DNA of 64,000 bases, taken from Ambrosia x helenae (taxonomy: Eukaryota; Streptophyta; Magnoliopsida; Asterales; Asteraceae). The number at the start of each line of letters is the position of its first letter. The first letter of the stretch is position 1. Below are positions 1-10,484 of the stretch, one piece after another. The position numbers and the translations under genes were made by a program. The stretch is from NCBI GenBank assembly GCA_030844895.1, contig CM061226.1, positions 98,617,292 through 98,681,291 of the forward strand, given 5' to 3'. The notes under the pieces are model-generated. The model was not told where the DNA came from, made no database searches, and saw only the letters and a program-made list of their open reading frames with translations.

Positions 1-816
1 TAAGGAAAATGATATTAAAGGTTACATTTAATATGTTTTTTATACAGTTTGTTGTATGAGTTGTATATTTTGGTGAAATAAATTTGTGGTGTATAAATAT
101 TCTTTTGTGTAAAGTCATATAAGAATTTTTGCATTTTGTAAAATAGTTTGATTTTTTTTATGTCGAATATATTATCCTATATATTGAAAGTTAAACTTTC
201 ATGAATAGTAGATTAACAGCGTTTTCGTACCGTTATGTTAAACGGAAAGCGTTTGGGATAGATACGTGTTTACTCCATTTTTACTCTCTGGCCACGTGTT
301 GAGTGCACCTCTTTTCATCTTTGCCAGACACCTTCCTTCTCTCTCTTTGTGCTATTCTCAAAACCTTTAAGATCTCCAGCTTTCTCTTCCTTGGTAAAAT
401 AGATAAATTGTTTTAATAAATAAATATGTAGTTAATAACTTTAATTAATTTCTTTTTACGTTTATGATGTTTTTTTGAACCTTTGAATATTTGTTTCTAA
501 TATAACGCAAACTATTATTTGATTATAAACTTAACTACTTGATTGTTGTAAACTTTGATCACATTAGGGAGGAGGAGGCGTATGCGGGTAGTGCATTTAT
601 GGTAGGATATATGATTCAGTAACAATGTCACAAGCCATGTGGGTACTAAAACCATGCAGTAAACCGAGTACTAGTCATCATATTGGATAGAGAGGGTATA
701 AAGAGAGAGTAGTGTGGATTGGTGGGTAGGATAAAATGTGTTTGGCTCATAGTTTTGGATAGTTGAAAGGAGTGGTGCCACTTAAACCACATGGAATTGG
801 TTAGAGGAGGAGAAGA
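1..816. other. AT-rich intergenic DNA, no gene recognised
   Basis: No long open frame or known element is visible. Positions 300-400 are pyrimidine-rich and end in a possible splice donor (CTTG followed by GTAAAA), which could be a non-coding leader exon of a gene lying elsewhere. I cannot support that further. Confidence 0.4.
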
Positions 817-1292
817 AGGGTTGTTTGGTTGGGCCAGTTCTGAACGAAAAATGGTCTTACTGAAGATCTGAACGGGTCAGCGTTGGAGGCGAGTCTGACT
901 GGATTCAGACGTGAACAACCCTGCTCCTCCTTCTCATCTCCTCCTTTTTGCTCCTCCTCTCCTCTAGCGGCCAACAACCCTACTTTTCCACCCGCCGCTG
1001 CTCCTCCCCACCACCCCTCCTCAACCCTCGTCACCCTCCTCCTCTCCTCTCCTTCTACTCCGACCACCAGCCCCGCACCCACCCTTCCTCCTCGCAGAGG
1101 GATGTGTGTGTGTGTGTGTGTGCGTGCGTGTTTGTGTGGGTTAAATTGAAAGGGGTGTGTGTAATAAAGTGTTTGCTTTTTTTATTAACCATTCAGATGT
1201 CCAACCAAATATCACTTAATGATTCAGCACTTAACCATTCAAACCTCTTACTGGGTCAGCACTTACCCATTCAAAAGTTGTCAAACGGCCCC
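817..1292. mobile_element. Harbinger/Tourist-like non-autonomous element (family member 1)
   Basis: The right end reads CAAACGGCCCC followed by TAA. The left end reads AGGGTTGTTTGG, a mutated form of the GGGGCTGTTTGG terminus shared with the elements at 4100 and 6165. The interior is rich in CTCC tracts and contains motifs of the type ACCATTCAGA, as in the 4100-4800 copy. The three-base TAA flank fits PIF/Harbinger, but the left flank no longer matches, so this looks like an older copy. No coding capacity. Confidence 0.6.
1102..1134. repeat. (GT)n microsatellite
   Basis: An interrupted TG dinucleotide run inside the Harbinger-like element, followed by TGCG and TTTG variants. Confidence 0.9.
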
Positions 1293-1295
1293 TAA

Positions 1296-2005
1296 CTCTA
1301 AAATGAGCGTACAATATATATTACACCTTTTTAACGACTAATTTTTCCCATATTTTTACACTCCTTTTACACCCTTTTTTTTTTTTTTTTTTCTCATATG
1401 AGGCTTGTTGGATGTGTCAGAGCATTTAATTAAGAGGTTGATGGAACATGAGGAAGATAAAGCTAACCCATCACTACTTTATCCTAAGCAAAGTGAATGT
1501 TTGATCTAAATATGTTTTATTGTGTTATTGTCTATATGGTTAGCGGAAAGATATACAACATTGAAAAACAATAGACAACAGAGGCACAAACTAAGGGTTG
1601 TAAAGCTCAAAAAGTAGATTTTGTATCCAACATGTTTTAGGTGCAACATTAACAACTCCACGGTATTCGACTTCATCACTGGACCAAGAGGTATAACTAG
1701 CCCGACTTTTGGAAGACTAATAATAAGCTATCACCTGGAAACACATAATATCCAAAAGTTGATCTAAAAGTATCTAGACAACCACTTCAACTAGATGTAG
1801 ACTATACATATAGTTCTAGGAATAGTTGTGCGAACACAATGATGGTGGCAATGTGTAATTCGCCCGGTAGGTTTAAAGATATGAGAAAGTAGGAAGCAAA
1901 GATTTTATGCGCACAGGAAACGGGGGGCTTCCTACCAAAAATAGCCGTTGGCAATAGAGTTGGAAGTGGATTTTAGAAAGAAAAAAAAGGTGTGAAACTC
2001 TTTCT
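1296..2005. other. Intergenic DNA, nothing recognised
   Basis: AT-rich sequence with a T-run near 1376-1392. No motif, open frame or repeat boundary that I can support. Confidence 0.4.
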
Positions 2006-2008
2006 AGC

Positions 2009-2088
2009 TCCGATACCATACAAACTTGTATATTTATATATGTATGTGTAAATAATATACATTATGAAGGGGTATGGTATCAAAGCAT
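2009..2088. repeat. Inverted repeat with two primer-binding-site-like arms
   Basis: The left arm reads AGCTCCGATACCATAC and the right arm GTATGGTATCAAAGC, facing each other across about 50 bp of AT-rich sequence. Each arm resembles the initiator-Met tRNA primer-binding site (TGGTATCAGAGC) of LTR retrotransposons, in opposite orientations. Either it is a remnant of two elements inserted head to head or the ends of an unrecognised inverted-repeat element. Confidence 0.4.
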
Positions 2089-2129
2089 TACAAATATCAT
2101 ACCATCGCCCAACTAAAACCGGCTTCGCC

Positions 2130-2706
2130 AGGCGTCTATCCGCCCGTTTTACGTCAGCGGATCGTTTAGTGTCCATCCGCCCGTTTTACGTCAGCGGAAC
2201 GTCTGGCGTCCACTAGCCCGTTCTACGTCAGCGATACATCTGCCGTCCGACGCGAGCGTTACCCTCTCGCTCTACGTCGGCGGAACGTCTAGCGTCCATC
2301 CGTCCGTTTTACGTCAGCGGATCGTTTAGCGTCCACTCGCCAGGCGTAAGCACGCCCGCCCATTTTACATCGGCGGGCCCGATATACTTCAAAGCTTCCT
2401 CAGCAAGCTTCACCAACACAAGTGGAAGATATCTTTTGGGGCAGCCATGGGACTCACCCCTCTCGCTCTACGTCGGCGATACATCTGCCGTCCGACGCGA
2501 GCGTTACCCTCTCGCTCTACGTCGGCGGAACGTCTAGCGTCCATCCGCCCGTTTTACGTCAGCGGATCGTTTAGCGTCCACTCGCCAGGTGTAAGCACGC
2601 CCGCCCATTTTACATCGGCGGGCCCGATATACTTCAAAGCTTCCTCAGCAAGCTTCACCAACACTTGTGGAAGATACCTTTTGGGGCAGCCATGGGACTC
2701 ACCCCT
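2130..2706. repeat. Tandem repeat: 245-bp duplication with about 40-bp subunits
   Basis: A block starting at 2233 (GATACATCTGCCGTCC) recurs at 2478, a period of 245 bp, with only a few changes. Inside it, and upstream to about 2130, shorter units of the type CCGTTTTACGTCAGCGGA recur every 40-45 bp. The array is far more GC-rich than the flanks. It lies upstream of a strong TATA box at 3138, which would fit repeats in the U3 part of an LTR, but no LTR partner is seen in the window. Confidence 0.8.
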
Positions 2707-2759
2707 GCCCCAAACGAAATATCTCTGACACAGCAGGCGGCCCGTCAGAGTTCCACTCC

Positions 2760-3470
2760 AATCAGAGACTGCTCCCAGTCTGACGAACAGAAAGGACGAT
2801 GACGTGGCGGCCTCTCAACCAAGATGTCTTCCTGACAAAGCAGACTTTCTCAACTCGTCTCGAAGTCCAAGAAAGGTATGATTACTCACCTCCCTCGGTC
2901 TATCAATGGGCGGGCGCCACGTGTCCGCCGGCCACCAGCGTCTACTCAATGGGCGCCACGTGTACCAACCGTCAGGACGGTAACATCCCCCCTTAGCATT
3001 TTACTTTCTCCCTTTTATCAAAAACCACTTGCACCAATTGGGCTTGAGGACTTGGGCCGGATTATGGAGACACCTCTACCTGGGCCGGGCCCCATCAAAG
3101 GTAGAGGATGGGCTGAGAAAGTAGAGGACCTAGGTACTATAAAAGGAGAAGTCCCTTCTCCTTTTATTGGCATCTAATCACTCACACTTTCACTCAAGAA
3201 GAATACGAACTCTTTCGTACCTTCTTCAACCCCTTGTTTTTTATACTAACTGCTAGAGGCTCGGCTCTTCTAATTAGTAGTCTTCTAAATTCTCTGATCT
3301 TGTTCTCATACCCTCACGTATTTTCCAAACACACTCTCGTATTTTCCAAACACACTCTCTTTGCAAAATACAGTAGAACCATTTACTGGATTAGCGCCCT
3401 TTCGGTAATCCAGGATTCGTGTTTCTTCACATTAATACGCCTTAAAAAACTAACCCATCAGCACTTATGC
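2760..3470 (+). promoter_or_regulatory. Promoter-like region with G-boxes and TATA box; possible solo LTR
   Basis: Two CCACGTGT G-box-type motifs lie near 2918 and 2956, and a TATAAAA box at 3138-3144. A pyrimidine-rich leader follows, with a tandem duplication of CTCGTATTTTCCAAACACAC near 3315-3358. A 12-bp perfect inverted repeat (TAAAAGGAGAAG at 3140-3151, its complement at 3155-3166) overlaps the TATA box. No long reading frame follows. Together with the upstream array this looks most like the regulatory part of a solo or truncated LTR, but I could not define TG...CA ends or a target duplication. Confidence 0.45.
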
Positions 3471-3867
3471 TAAAACCCTGGATGACGTGACCAAAAATAC
3501 AAGTTACAATATCTATCACGGATTCTTCATCATTTATGAGTTGGAGTGGTTTACAAATTACAACACATGGAAGAAGGCGCTATCATGGTGTTCAGTCATC
3601 TTCACATGAATCGGGATGGCCCGCATACACCTAATTCCAGTTAGCCACTTCCATTTCTTTTGTAATCATTTGTGTGGGACTTTCAACTCATTTTTATTTG
3701 TGTGGTAATATTATATGTTTATGAACTTTTTATACCATATCTTTATTATTGAAAAAAAAATCCACAAAAAATGGACCGGAACATAATCATAAAAACCACA
3801 CACAAAACATTAAGCGAAGAATTTAGTGAAATTAAGTTATATATTATGTTTGGGTAACTTGTTGGTA
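3471..3867. other. Intergenic DNA, nothing recognised
   Basis: AT-rich DNA between the promoter-like region and the CACTA element, with no supported feature. Confidence 0.4.
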
Positions 3868-3870
3868 TAT

Positions 3871-5126
3871 CACTACAAGGAAGTCCACCTTTAGCGGCGA
3901 CGCCTGCTGCCGCTAAAGGTAGCGGCAGCAGGACCTTTAGCGGCGACGGCTGCCGCTAAAGGTCCTGCCATCTTTAGTCTGTCGCTATTGCTCCTGTTGC
4001 CGCTAAAGGTGTAGCCGCTAAAAGTAATTATCTACGTGGCATTATCTTTTAACTTTTTTTTTTTGGCCACCTAACCAACCCGAACCCGATGAAGACTCAG
4101 GGGCTGTTTGGCATAGTCTGAATGGACCTCTGAATGGGGAAAGGCTCTGACCGAATAAGAGGTGGTAGGTTTCAGATCGTTTGGCGCGGACCTCTGAACT
4201 GAATGAGTGTCTGAATGGAGCTCTGAGCGATTCAGAGATGGAGACAAGTCTGAACCATTCAGAGATGATCGTTGCTGTTGTTCAAAAACGAAAAAACAAC
4301 GTGATTCTTGCTTCGCTTCGTCCCCACCCTTCCTCCTCCGACCTCCGACCGCCGCCACCCTTCCTCCTCCGACCTCCGACCTCAAACCTCCGACCTCCGA
4401 CCGCCCTTCCTCCTCCGACCTCAGACCTCCGACCGCCGCCACCCAAGCCCCTTATCAGCCGCTAAACATGATTCTTGTTTGACATGACTATCCATGTGTT
4501 TGTGTGAGTTAAAAGAGAGAACAGAGGTTTGTGCAGTGTGTGTTTGGTATGAGTGTGTATTGTTTAATGAAAATAAATAATAAAATGTATTGAGAAGATA
4601 AGGTTTGGACGTTTGGTGGTGTCTTGAGTCTTGTGTCAGTGTGTTGTTTTCTTTTTTTTTTTTTAGAATATAAATATTTTATTCAGATATCCAACCAAAC
4701 ACCACTTAATAATTCAGCACTTAACCATTCAGAACCTCTTAACCATTCAGACCTCTTACTGGATCAGCACTTACCCATTCAGACGTTGCCAAACGGCCCC
4801 TCAGTCTGATTCATATTAACAGGCTGAGCACTAAGAAACTTATTCAACATACATACCTAAATACACACATAAAGGAAAAAAATAAAGAAAAAACATATTA
4901 TTATAAAATAAAATAAAAATTAAACATACTTAAAGGAAAAAAATAAAGAAAAAACAGAAAAAAAAATTTTGGTCTACGTATGATGATCTCCCAGCCATTG
5001 ATTTCTTGACCAATCAACGGTCAGGATTGATCTGTAATTTGTTGGTGGGGTTTGAAGTATTAGCGGCGACACCTAGGCGGGTCGCCGCTAAAGGTGTCGC
5101 CGCTAATACTCAATTTTCTTGTAGTG
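3871..5126. mobile_element. Non-autonomous CACTA (En/Spm-type) transposon
   Basis: The left end is CACTACAAGGAAG and the right end is TTTTCTTGTAGTG, the inverted CACTA terminus. Both sides are flanked by the 3-bp duplication TAT (3868-3870 and 5127-5129). Subterminal regions carry many direct and inverted copies of GCCGCTAAAGG and TTTAGCGGCGAC, as expected for transposase-binding repeats of this superfamily. No transposase is encoded. Removing the nested element at 4100-4800 leaves about 550 bp, so this is a deletion derivative or MITE-like member. Confidence 0.93.
4100..4800. mobile_element. Harbinger/Tourist-like element nested in the CACTA element
   Basis: The termini are GGGGCTGTTTGGCA and its imperfect inverse TGCCAAACGGCCCC. 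Flanking 3-bp TCA duplications sit at 4097-4099 and 4801-4803. The interior holds repeated CCTCCGACC units (4325-4440) and multiple ACCATTCAGA motifs near both ends. It belongs to the same family as 817-1292 and shares ends with 6165-6324. It lies wholly inside the CACTA copy, so it inserted later. No coding capacity; reading frames over the CCTCCGA array are composition artefacts. Confidence 0.88.
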
Positions 5127-5129
5127 TAT

Positions 5130-6164
5130 TTTATGAACGCGTTTGAATATAATATAATGACAGGTTCTAATGGTTCTAGCCAAAATCAAGCAATTGATGT
5201 TTGGAAGTATTTCAACTTAATTATGTATGTATTTTATTTGCATTTGATGTTGCACATGTTAAGGCTCAATGATATATTGTAACGACCACATCATAGATAA
5301 AGACATTGACGATCTAGATTGATCGATGGGGTGAGGCCACCCGTATACCCATTATAAATCCAAGTTTTTCAATGGCATAGGGCTTATTATTTGTGCAAAA
5401 TAGAAGCCATCAATCGGCATCATGGGGCGCAAGAAATCCAAGCCATCACATGGCATCCATTGGCACTAGAAAGCAACCTTTTTTTCTTTGTTCCAAGCCA
5501 TTGTAAGCCATCAAAGGACACCATAAATGCAACCATTGCATAAAATGTTTGATCAAACTATTTAAATGTCTTAAAGAAGGCACAATAGTAATAACGTGGA
5601 TTTTTTTTATGAGAAAATCACGAAATTAGACATTGACCAATAAGAAATATCAAAATAAACATCTATATGGTCTTAAACATAGAGATTTCACAATATCCAA
5701 GTATCTCAGAATGTGACAGGTGGACTAAAATGCTTAAATGAAAACTCTTGAGCTTGTATTGGACCCATAAGCCAACCAATTAAATGATTACACTTGGCTA
5801 AAGAGGCTAGTATACAATTGAATTTTGTAGAGTCTTTGACCTAGATGTCAAGCCTGAAGAGACTTGGGAAAAAAAAACGCACGGAAAGGGCTTAGGATTT
5901 CAAATTTTCCTAAAGATACTTTAGACTTAGCGTCTAAGTTAAAGACTCTACAAATACTTGTTTTCCATTTACAACAAACAAATAAGAAGAGTAATAGTTG
6001 GAGTCACTATACTTGATTCAAGAAGTTTGCATAAAGAATAACTCGATTATTCGTTGTAATCACATATTTTTGAATGACGGATAGGCAAAGTGATTATTAA
6101 AACATACTTCCTAAATGTTTCTCACTGTACATAAAATTAAGAAGTTTTAGATGACACTTTCTAA
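5130..6164. other. Intergenic DNA, nothing recognised
   Basis: AT-rich, without a supported gene. Short CCATCAAT/AAGCCATC repeats occur around 5400-5520. Confidence 0.4.
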
Positions 6165-6324
6165 GGGGCTGTTTGGTTGATTAAGTACTGAATGGTTCAG
6201 CTATGCACCAAGTCTGAATGGTTCAGCTCTTAATCATTTCATTCAGAGCCTTTTTTTAGGTTGAAACAAAAAGTCTGAATGTTGAACCATTCAGAGCCTC
6301 ATTAAGAGGCTACCAAATAGCCCC
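6165..6324. mobile_element. 160-bp Tourist-like MITE
   Basis: The ends are GGGGCTGTTTGGT and ACCAAATAGCCCC. Perfect TAA target duplications lie at 6162-6164 and 6325-6327, diagnostic of the PIF/Harbinger superfamily. The interior repeats CTGAATGGTTCAGCT. It is the short form of the family at 817 and 4100. Confidence 0.92.
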
Positions 6325-6327
6325 TAA

Positions 6328-7221
6328 CTATCATAAACATTACATGTTTTAGAAAAGGTCCGTTTGTAAAATACTAAAAATCCACATTAAGACATTGAAG
6401 AAATAATGAAGGGGCAACTTGTCAATAAGCCATACTTTTCATTGGAACGTAAGGCTTACAATGAAACACATAATACCAAACCGTCCTAACCACTACAAAT
6501 CGAACAAGTGGCATCCATGTGATGTTTTAAAAAGTTAGTCTTTATTTTAAGGTTCAATTCAATGCATCAGCAGAACAAAACCCACCGTCCAACTGACCGC
6601 CCCTCAATATACATGGCCAAATTTAGCGCAGCCACATCACATCACCATTTTCAAGATTGTTACACGTGGCGGAATTCACAAATCGCTTAGACTATGTGCA
6701 CTGGGACGTGTAATCTTTCAAAAATCTACTGTTAAACTAATAAAGAACGTCACGATTTGATTAATGATAAAAGGTAAAAACAATTTACAGAACTCTTGTT
6801 TATTGTTTACTAGAGCTTAGAGTGTGATCAATCGAAGGCATATGGCTTCGTTAGAAGAGGTTGGACTGGTAACCGTTAGAAGAGGTTGGACCGAATTTAA
6901 CTAAATTCGTCTTTGTTATGGTGAGAAAATGGTCCTTAAGTTTGAGATGCGAGCGATGTGGGATGGGTTGTAGTTGCAAATTTATAAAAGCTAATGAAAC
7001 CCCATGTGTTTTCGGCGTATAGTATAGATTTTCATTAAGAAAAAGAAAAACCTTTGCTTTAGCTTTAAAGCGGGAATGTAACATTTTCTTACTTGGTAAA
7101 TTGTAACTTAACTAAGATTTGCGTTAGGTGTAAAAATACATGTTTTAATTAAATACATTTTGCATAATCTAATTTATCTTTTTATTTCTTTCTAAATAAC
7201 TATATCATAAACCCAATCACC
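6328..7221. other. Intergenic DNA, nothing recognised
   Basis: No supported feature. The short open frame on the minus strand near 6851-7084 has no recognisable similarity and is treated as chance. Confidence 0.4.
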
Positions 7222-7312
7222 AATGGGGTGGTAGTCTATTGGTAAAGGCAAAGCCTTTAAAACACCTATGATTGGGGAAAGTTTTTGGTTCAAATCTCAC
7301 AGACCACAATAT
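7222..7312 (+). mobile_element. tRNA-derived SINE-like fragment
   Basis: An A-box-like segment (GTAGTCTATTGGTAAAGGC) is followed about 45 bp later by a B-box-like segment (GGTTCAAATCTC), the internal RNA polymerase III promoter arrangement of plant SINEs. It does not fold as a functional tRNA. No target duplication was identified. Confidence 0.45.
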
Positions 7313-7570
7313 TTAAAAGAAATTAACCTATCTTCAACGAGGGAAAGGGAAACATGATCCACAGAACTAGAAGTCCAGAATGTCTAAAATCGTACACCAC
7401 ATGTTTAAGTAACCTAAAACTGGCGTAACAATTAATCAATAAATATAATAATTTTTAGGAGACTGCGCTAACTTTGTAAATTATATTCTCATCTAAAAGA
7501 TTCTAGATGGATCAATTTTCAAATGGTTTCAACCACAATTACATTATTTTTCTATAACCAAATAAAAACA

Positions 7571-7735
7571 TTGGCACCCGAGGCTTCTTGATTTCTAACC
7601 GGGGTCTAGCGAGTTATTCATAGTAGTGTCTCGGCTTCGGGTGGTCAGGGTTACGTTTTTAGTTGGTTAGGGTTTGCCATTCAGAAAGGGGTGACGGTAC
7701 AGCTTGTTGCCTGCCTTCCTGTTATCTTGGTGTAA
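7571..7735 (+). pseudogene. C-terminal fragment of an unidentified repeated coding family (copy 1)
   Basis: In one frame this reads L-A-P-E-A, then the motif GFAIQKGVTVQLVACLP, ending at a stop followed by an AT-rich 3' region. Two in-frame stops interrupt it. The order of motifs (LAPEA, FL..V..V.H, VFS...FAIQKG, QLVA.LP) is the same as at 20932-21297, so both are tail fragments of one family. I remember similar tails in many predicted plant proteins from repetitive DNA, but cannot name the family with certainty. Confidence 0.65.
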
Positions 7736-8075
7736 TTTATAATGTTTTTTATACTAGATATTAAGACAATTTTTAAAATTTTATTCTGTCGACAAACTTA
7801 ATCAAACCATTTTCATCCAATCAAATTTGCATAGAATATATATGATGATTATTTTAGTGCTGTGAACAGACTTGAAGGCTCAATTGTCAAATAATCTATG
7901 ATAATGTAAAGTATTAACTTTTTTTTATTTTTTGATTTAAATAAAATAATAAAGCTCAATGATGGACTTGGACTTGATGGAATATCCCTACGTATACTCT
8001 CGTTATATACAAACTGTTTATTAATAGATTTTATTATTAAATTCATCACTAGACAAACAAATAAAGGTTAAGTTA

Positions 8076-8260
8076 TCTCACAAACATAAAATAAACTAGG
8101 ATTTCTACCCGCGCGCGTTGCGACGCGCCGGGTGATTCATGCATCTTGAACTTTTTATTTACTCGGTTAAGTTGCGCAAAATTTATTAAGAGTTGTATCG
8201 TGTACATCTGACGTTTAAACGCCCTTCGCAACGGGAATTCAGTCGGTATTTGATCAATTT
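8076..8260 (+). mobile_element. Possible Helitron 5' end
   Basis: The sequence begins TCTCACAAAC after an A and includes CTAGGATTTCTACCCGCGCG followed by GTTGCGACGCG. That resembles the GC-rich motif near the 5' end of many plant Helitrons. No matching CTRR 3' end with hairpin was convincingly located, so this may be a truncated copy. Confidence 0.3.
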
Positions 8261-8840
8261 GTTACACTACCAGCACTTGCTATAGGAACAAACCCAATGT
8301 TTGTAGCATTCACCATTCCTCTCTACACTATAGCGCAATTCTTCACCCTTGACATCTGCATCTATATATGGATGTTTATACCTGGTTGACTTTTACATAA
8401 TATGTTGTAGATTAGACAAAGTAGCGAAGTAGATTAGACAAAGTAGCGAAAGTGAGAAATCTAACAGTTTCACAACCCACTTTCACAGCCATCTCCTGAT
8501 TGCTCGCGCCTCATAAACCTACATGTCAAACCAATCCGGTAACTATGACGGGCGTGCATTCCGCGCCTACAATCAACTCACAATAAAGAAAATGTTAACA
8601 AAAGTGATTGTTAGCCTAGCAAAAGAGAAATTCTAACAGTGCAACCCTCTTTCAAGCCATCTCCTGACTGATTTTTTATGCACCTCATTTCATTCTAATT
8701 AACATTTACATATACATAGAAGCCACAATATATGAAATATCATAAAGTGCATTTGTTTTAACAAAAAATGACAAGCATGTAGCAAAGTAAATTGAGTTGT
8801 TTGTATGAACAAAAATAACCATAAACCATAATGCTTGAAA

Positions 8841-8941
8841 GCGCCTAAACGATTATGGTTTAGGCGTTTTCTTAAAAGCGCCTAAACGATTATGGTTTAG
8901 GCGCTTTCTTGAAACGCCTACACGTTATGGTTTAGGCGCTT
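8841..8941. repeat. Three tandem palindromic units
   Basis: The unit GCGCCTAAACGATTATGG, completed by TTTAGGCGC, starts at 8841 and 8878, with a third variant near 8914, a period of about 36-37 bp. Each unit is itself an inverted repeat: the CGCCTAAAC arm pairs with GTTTAGGCG across a short loop. The array could form a series of hairpins. Confidence 0.9.
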
Positions 8942-8998
8942 CCTTATTCCCATGAAGCAGCCAAAACTGCCACAAACATACTAACAAATTACTGTCTA

Positions 8999-10307
8999 GA
9001 GAAAGTATAGGATACAAAGTATCCTTAACCTACAAAGTGTAAGAAGCCACCACATCTTGACACGTGTAAACCCTAGTTAACTCTAACTAACCTAATCATG
9101 GTTGATTTAAAAGGGGGTAAAAGCCTAAAAGGTACAAATCGTTCAATAACCACCACCGCCTGACCCACCCGCCGGACCAAAGCCTCACCGCTCCCTCTCT
9201 CCTCTAACCTCCGACGCCTTTAAAACCTTTCACGTTGTTCGACTTCAACCCGACCTCAATCGTGGCTTAGATCTAGTCACTTCCCTCTATCTTCGGAGAA
9301 GACAACGAAGCCAACATCTCTGTATCTCTAGCTAATCACAAAACAAAGGAAAAAGAAGAAAAAAAGAAAAAAAAAACAACCAATCCATAAAAACCTTACC
9401 TCAACTGTGTGTGAATATAGTTGTTTGTTTGTTGGAGGAAAACAAAGGAAAATAGGAAAAAAGTGAGGAAAATGTGAGTTTTAATTATACTAAATGCGTT
9501 TTACAAAACCAAGTGCGTTTTACAAAAACCAAGTGCGTTTTACAAAAACTAAGTGCGCTTTACAAAAACCAAGTGCGTTTTATAAAAAACCAAGTGTGTT
9601 TTGTAAAAACCAGTTTAAATAGTGTTTAAAAAACCAAATGCGTTTTATAAAAAAACCAAATGCGTTTTACAAAAACCAAGTACGTTTTACAAAAACCAAG
9701 TACGTTTTACAAAAACCAAGTGCGTTTTATAAAAAACCAAGTGTGTTTTGTAAAAACTAGTTTAAATAGTGTTTAAAAAACCAAATGCGTTTTATAAAAA
9801 AACCAAGTGCGTTTTATGATTTTCTGTTTAACAGTTTTCTGATCTTCATCGTCTGAAACTTTTTTGAAAGTCATTTTTTTTTAATTCTTCTTCTATTATC
9901 AACATCGTTCGTTTATGTGAATAATACATGCGTTGATAGTGATTTTTGAATATGATTCGACTAATTTTATCAATTGAATTATCATACTCTGTTTTTTTCT
10001 ATTTTTGCAAATACGTTTTGATTTTGTTTGTAATCGAATGTTTTTGATTGTTTAATCATTCTGAACGTTTAATCGAGTTGAAAACGATGAAAAATCAGGT
10101 TCAATCGTTGAAAATTTTTGCATCGATTATGTCTGTTGTTATGATTTCACAGAAATTTAAACGTGTTTTTTCTAATTTACCTTTGGTTAGATTAACCCAA
10201 ATATGATTAGGATTGTTAATTACCATCTTGCCACCGCCTAAATCTAATGGCTGAGAATGTTTCTTACACTTTGTACGTTAAGAAACTTTGTACGTTAGCC
10301 TCTCTCT
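8999..10307. mobile_element. Mutator-like element (MULE) with 9-bp target duplication
   Basis: TACTGTCTA occurs directly on both sides (8990-8998 and 10308-10316). Inside, about 47 bp of imperfect terminal inverted repeat match: the left end contains TACAAAGTGTAAGAA and the right end its complement TTCTTACACTTTGTA. Long terminal repeats plus a 9-bp duplication are diagnostic of Mutator-like elements. No transposase is present. The interior holds a minisatellite (9485-9815) and a CCACC/CGCCG-rich segment (9145-9300) that looks like transcribed leader or coding DNA and could be captured host sequence; I cannot identify its source. Confidence 0.85.
9485..9815. repeat. Minisatellite with 19-20 bp units and a higher-order period
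   Basis: Units of the type CCAAGTGCGTTTTACAAAAA repeat about 14 times with small changes. A longer block containing AGTTTAAATAGTGTTT occurs twice, about 147-148 bp apart, showing that a group of units was duplicated together. It lies inside the Mutator-like element. Confidence 0.92.
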
Positions 10308-10319
10308 TACTGTCTAAAT

Positions 10320-10480
10320 AGTGCAGCTTTATTACTAACAAAAGAGCCTTAAACGCACAACTTAATTGCAACAAAACTACCCCAAACGCGTAGCTTTATT
10401 GCTGCCAAAACAGCCTCAAGCGCACAGCTTAATTGCTGCCAAACTGCCCCAAACGCGCAACTTAATTGCTGACAACACAA
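10320..10480. repeat. Tandem array of about 38-bp units
   Basis: Units of the form CTTAATTGCTGCCAAA followed by CTGCCCCAAACGCG recur four times with variation. Related words (GCAGCCAAAACTGCC) occur just left of the Mutator-like element, so the array appears to have been split by that insertion. Confidence 0.75.
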
Positions 10481-10484
10481 CTAT

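Noticed and set aside
801..1295. Overlapping reading frames on both strands
   Set aside because: They arise from CTCC-rich low-complexity DNA and a GT run inside a Harbinger-type element, with no domain or codon structure.
4071..4482. Pro/Ser-rich or Gly/Glu-rich proteins on both strands
   Set aside because: They are translations of the CCTCCGACC array inside the nested MITE; three frames are open for the same compositional reason.
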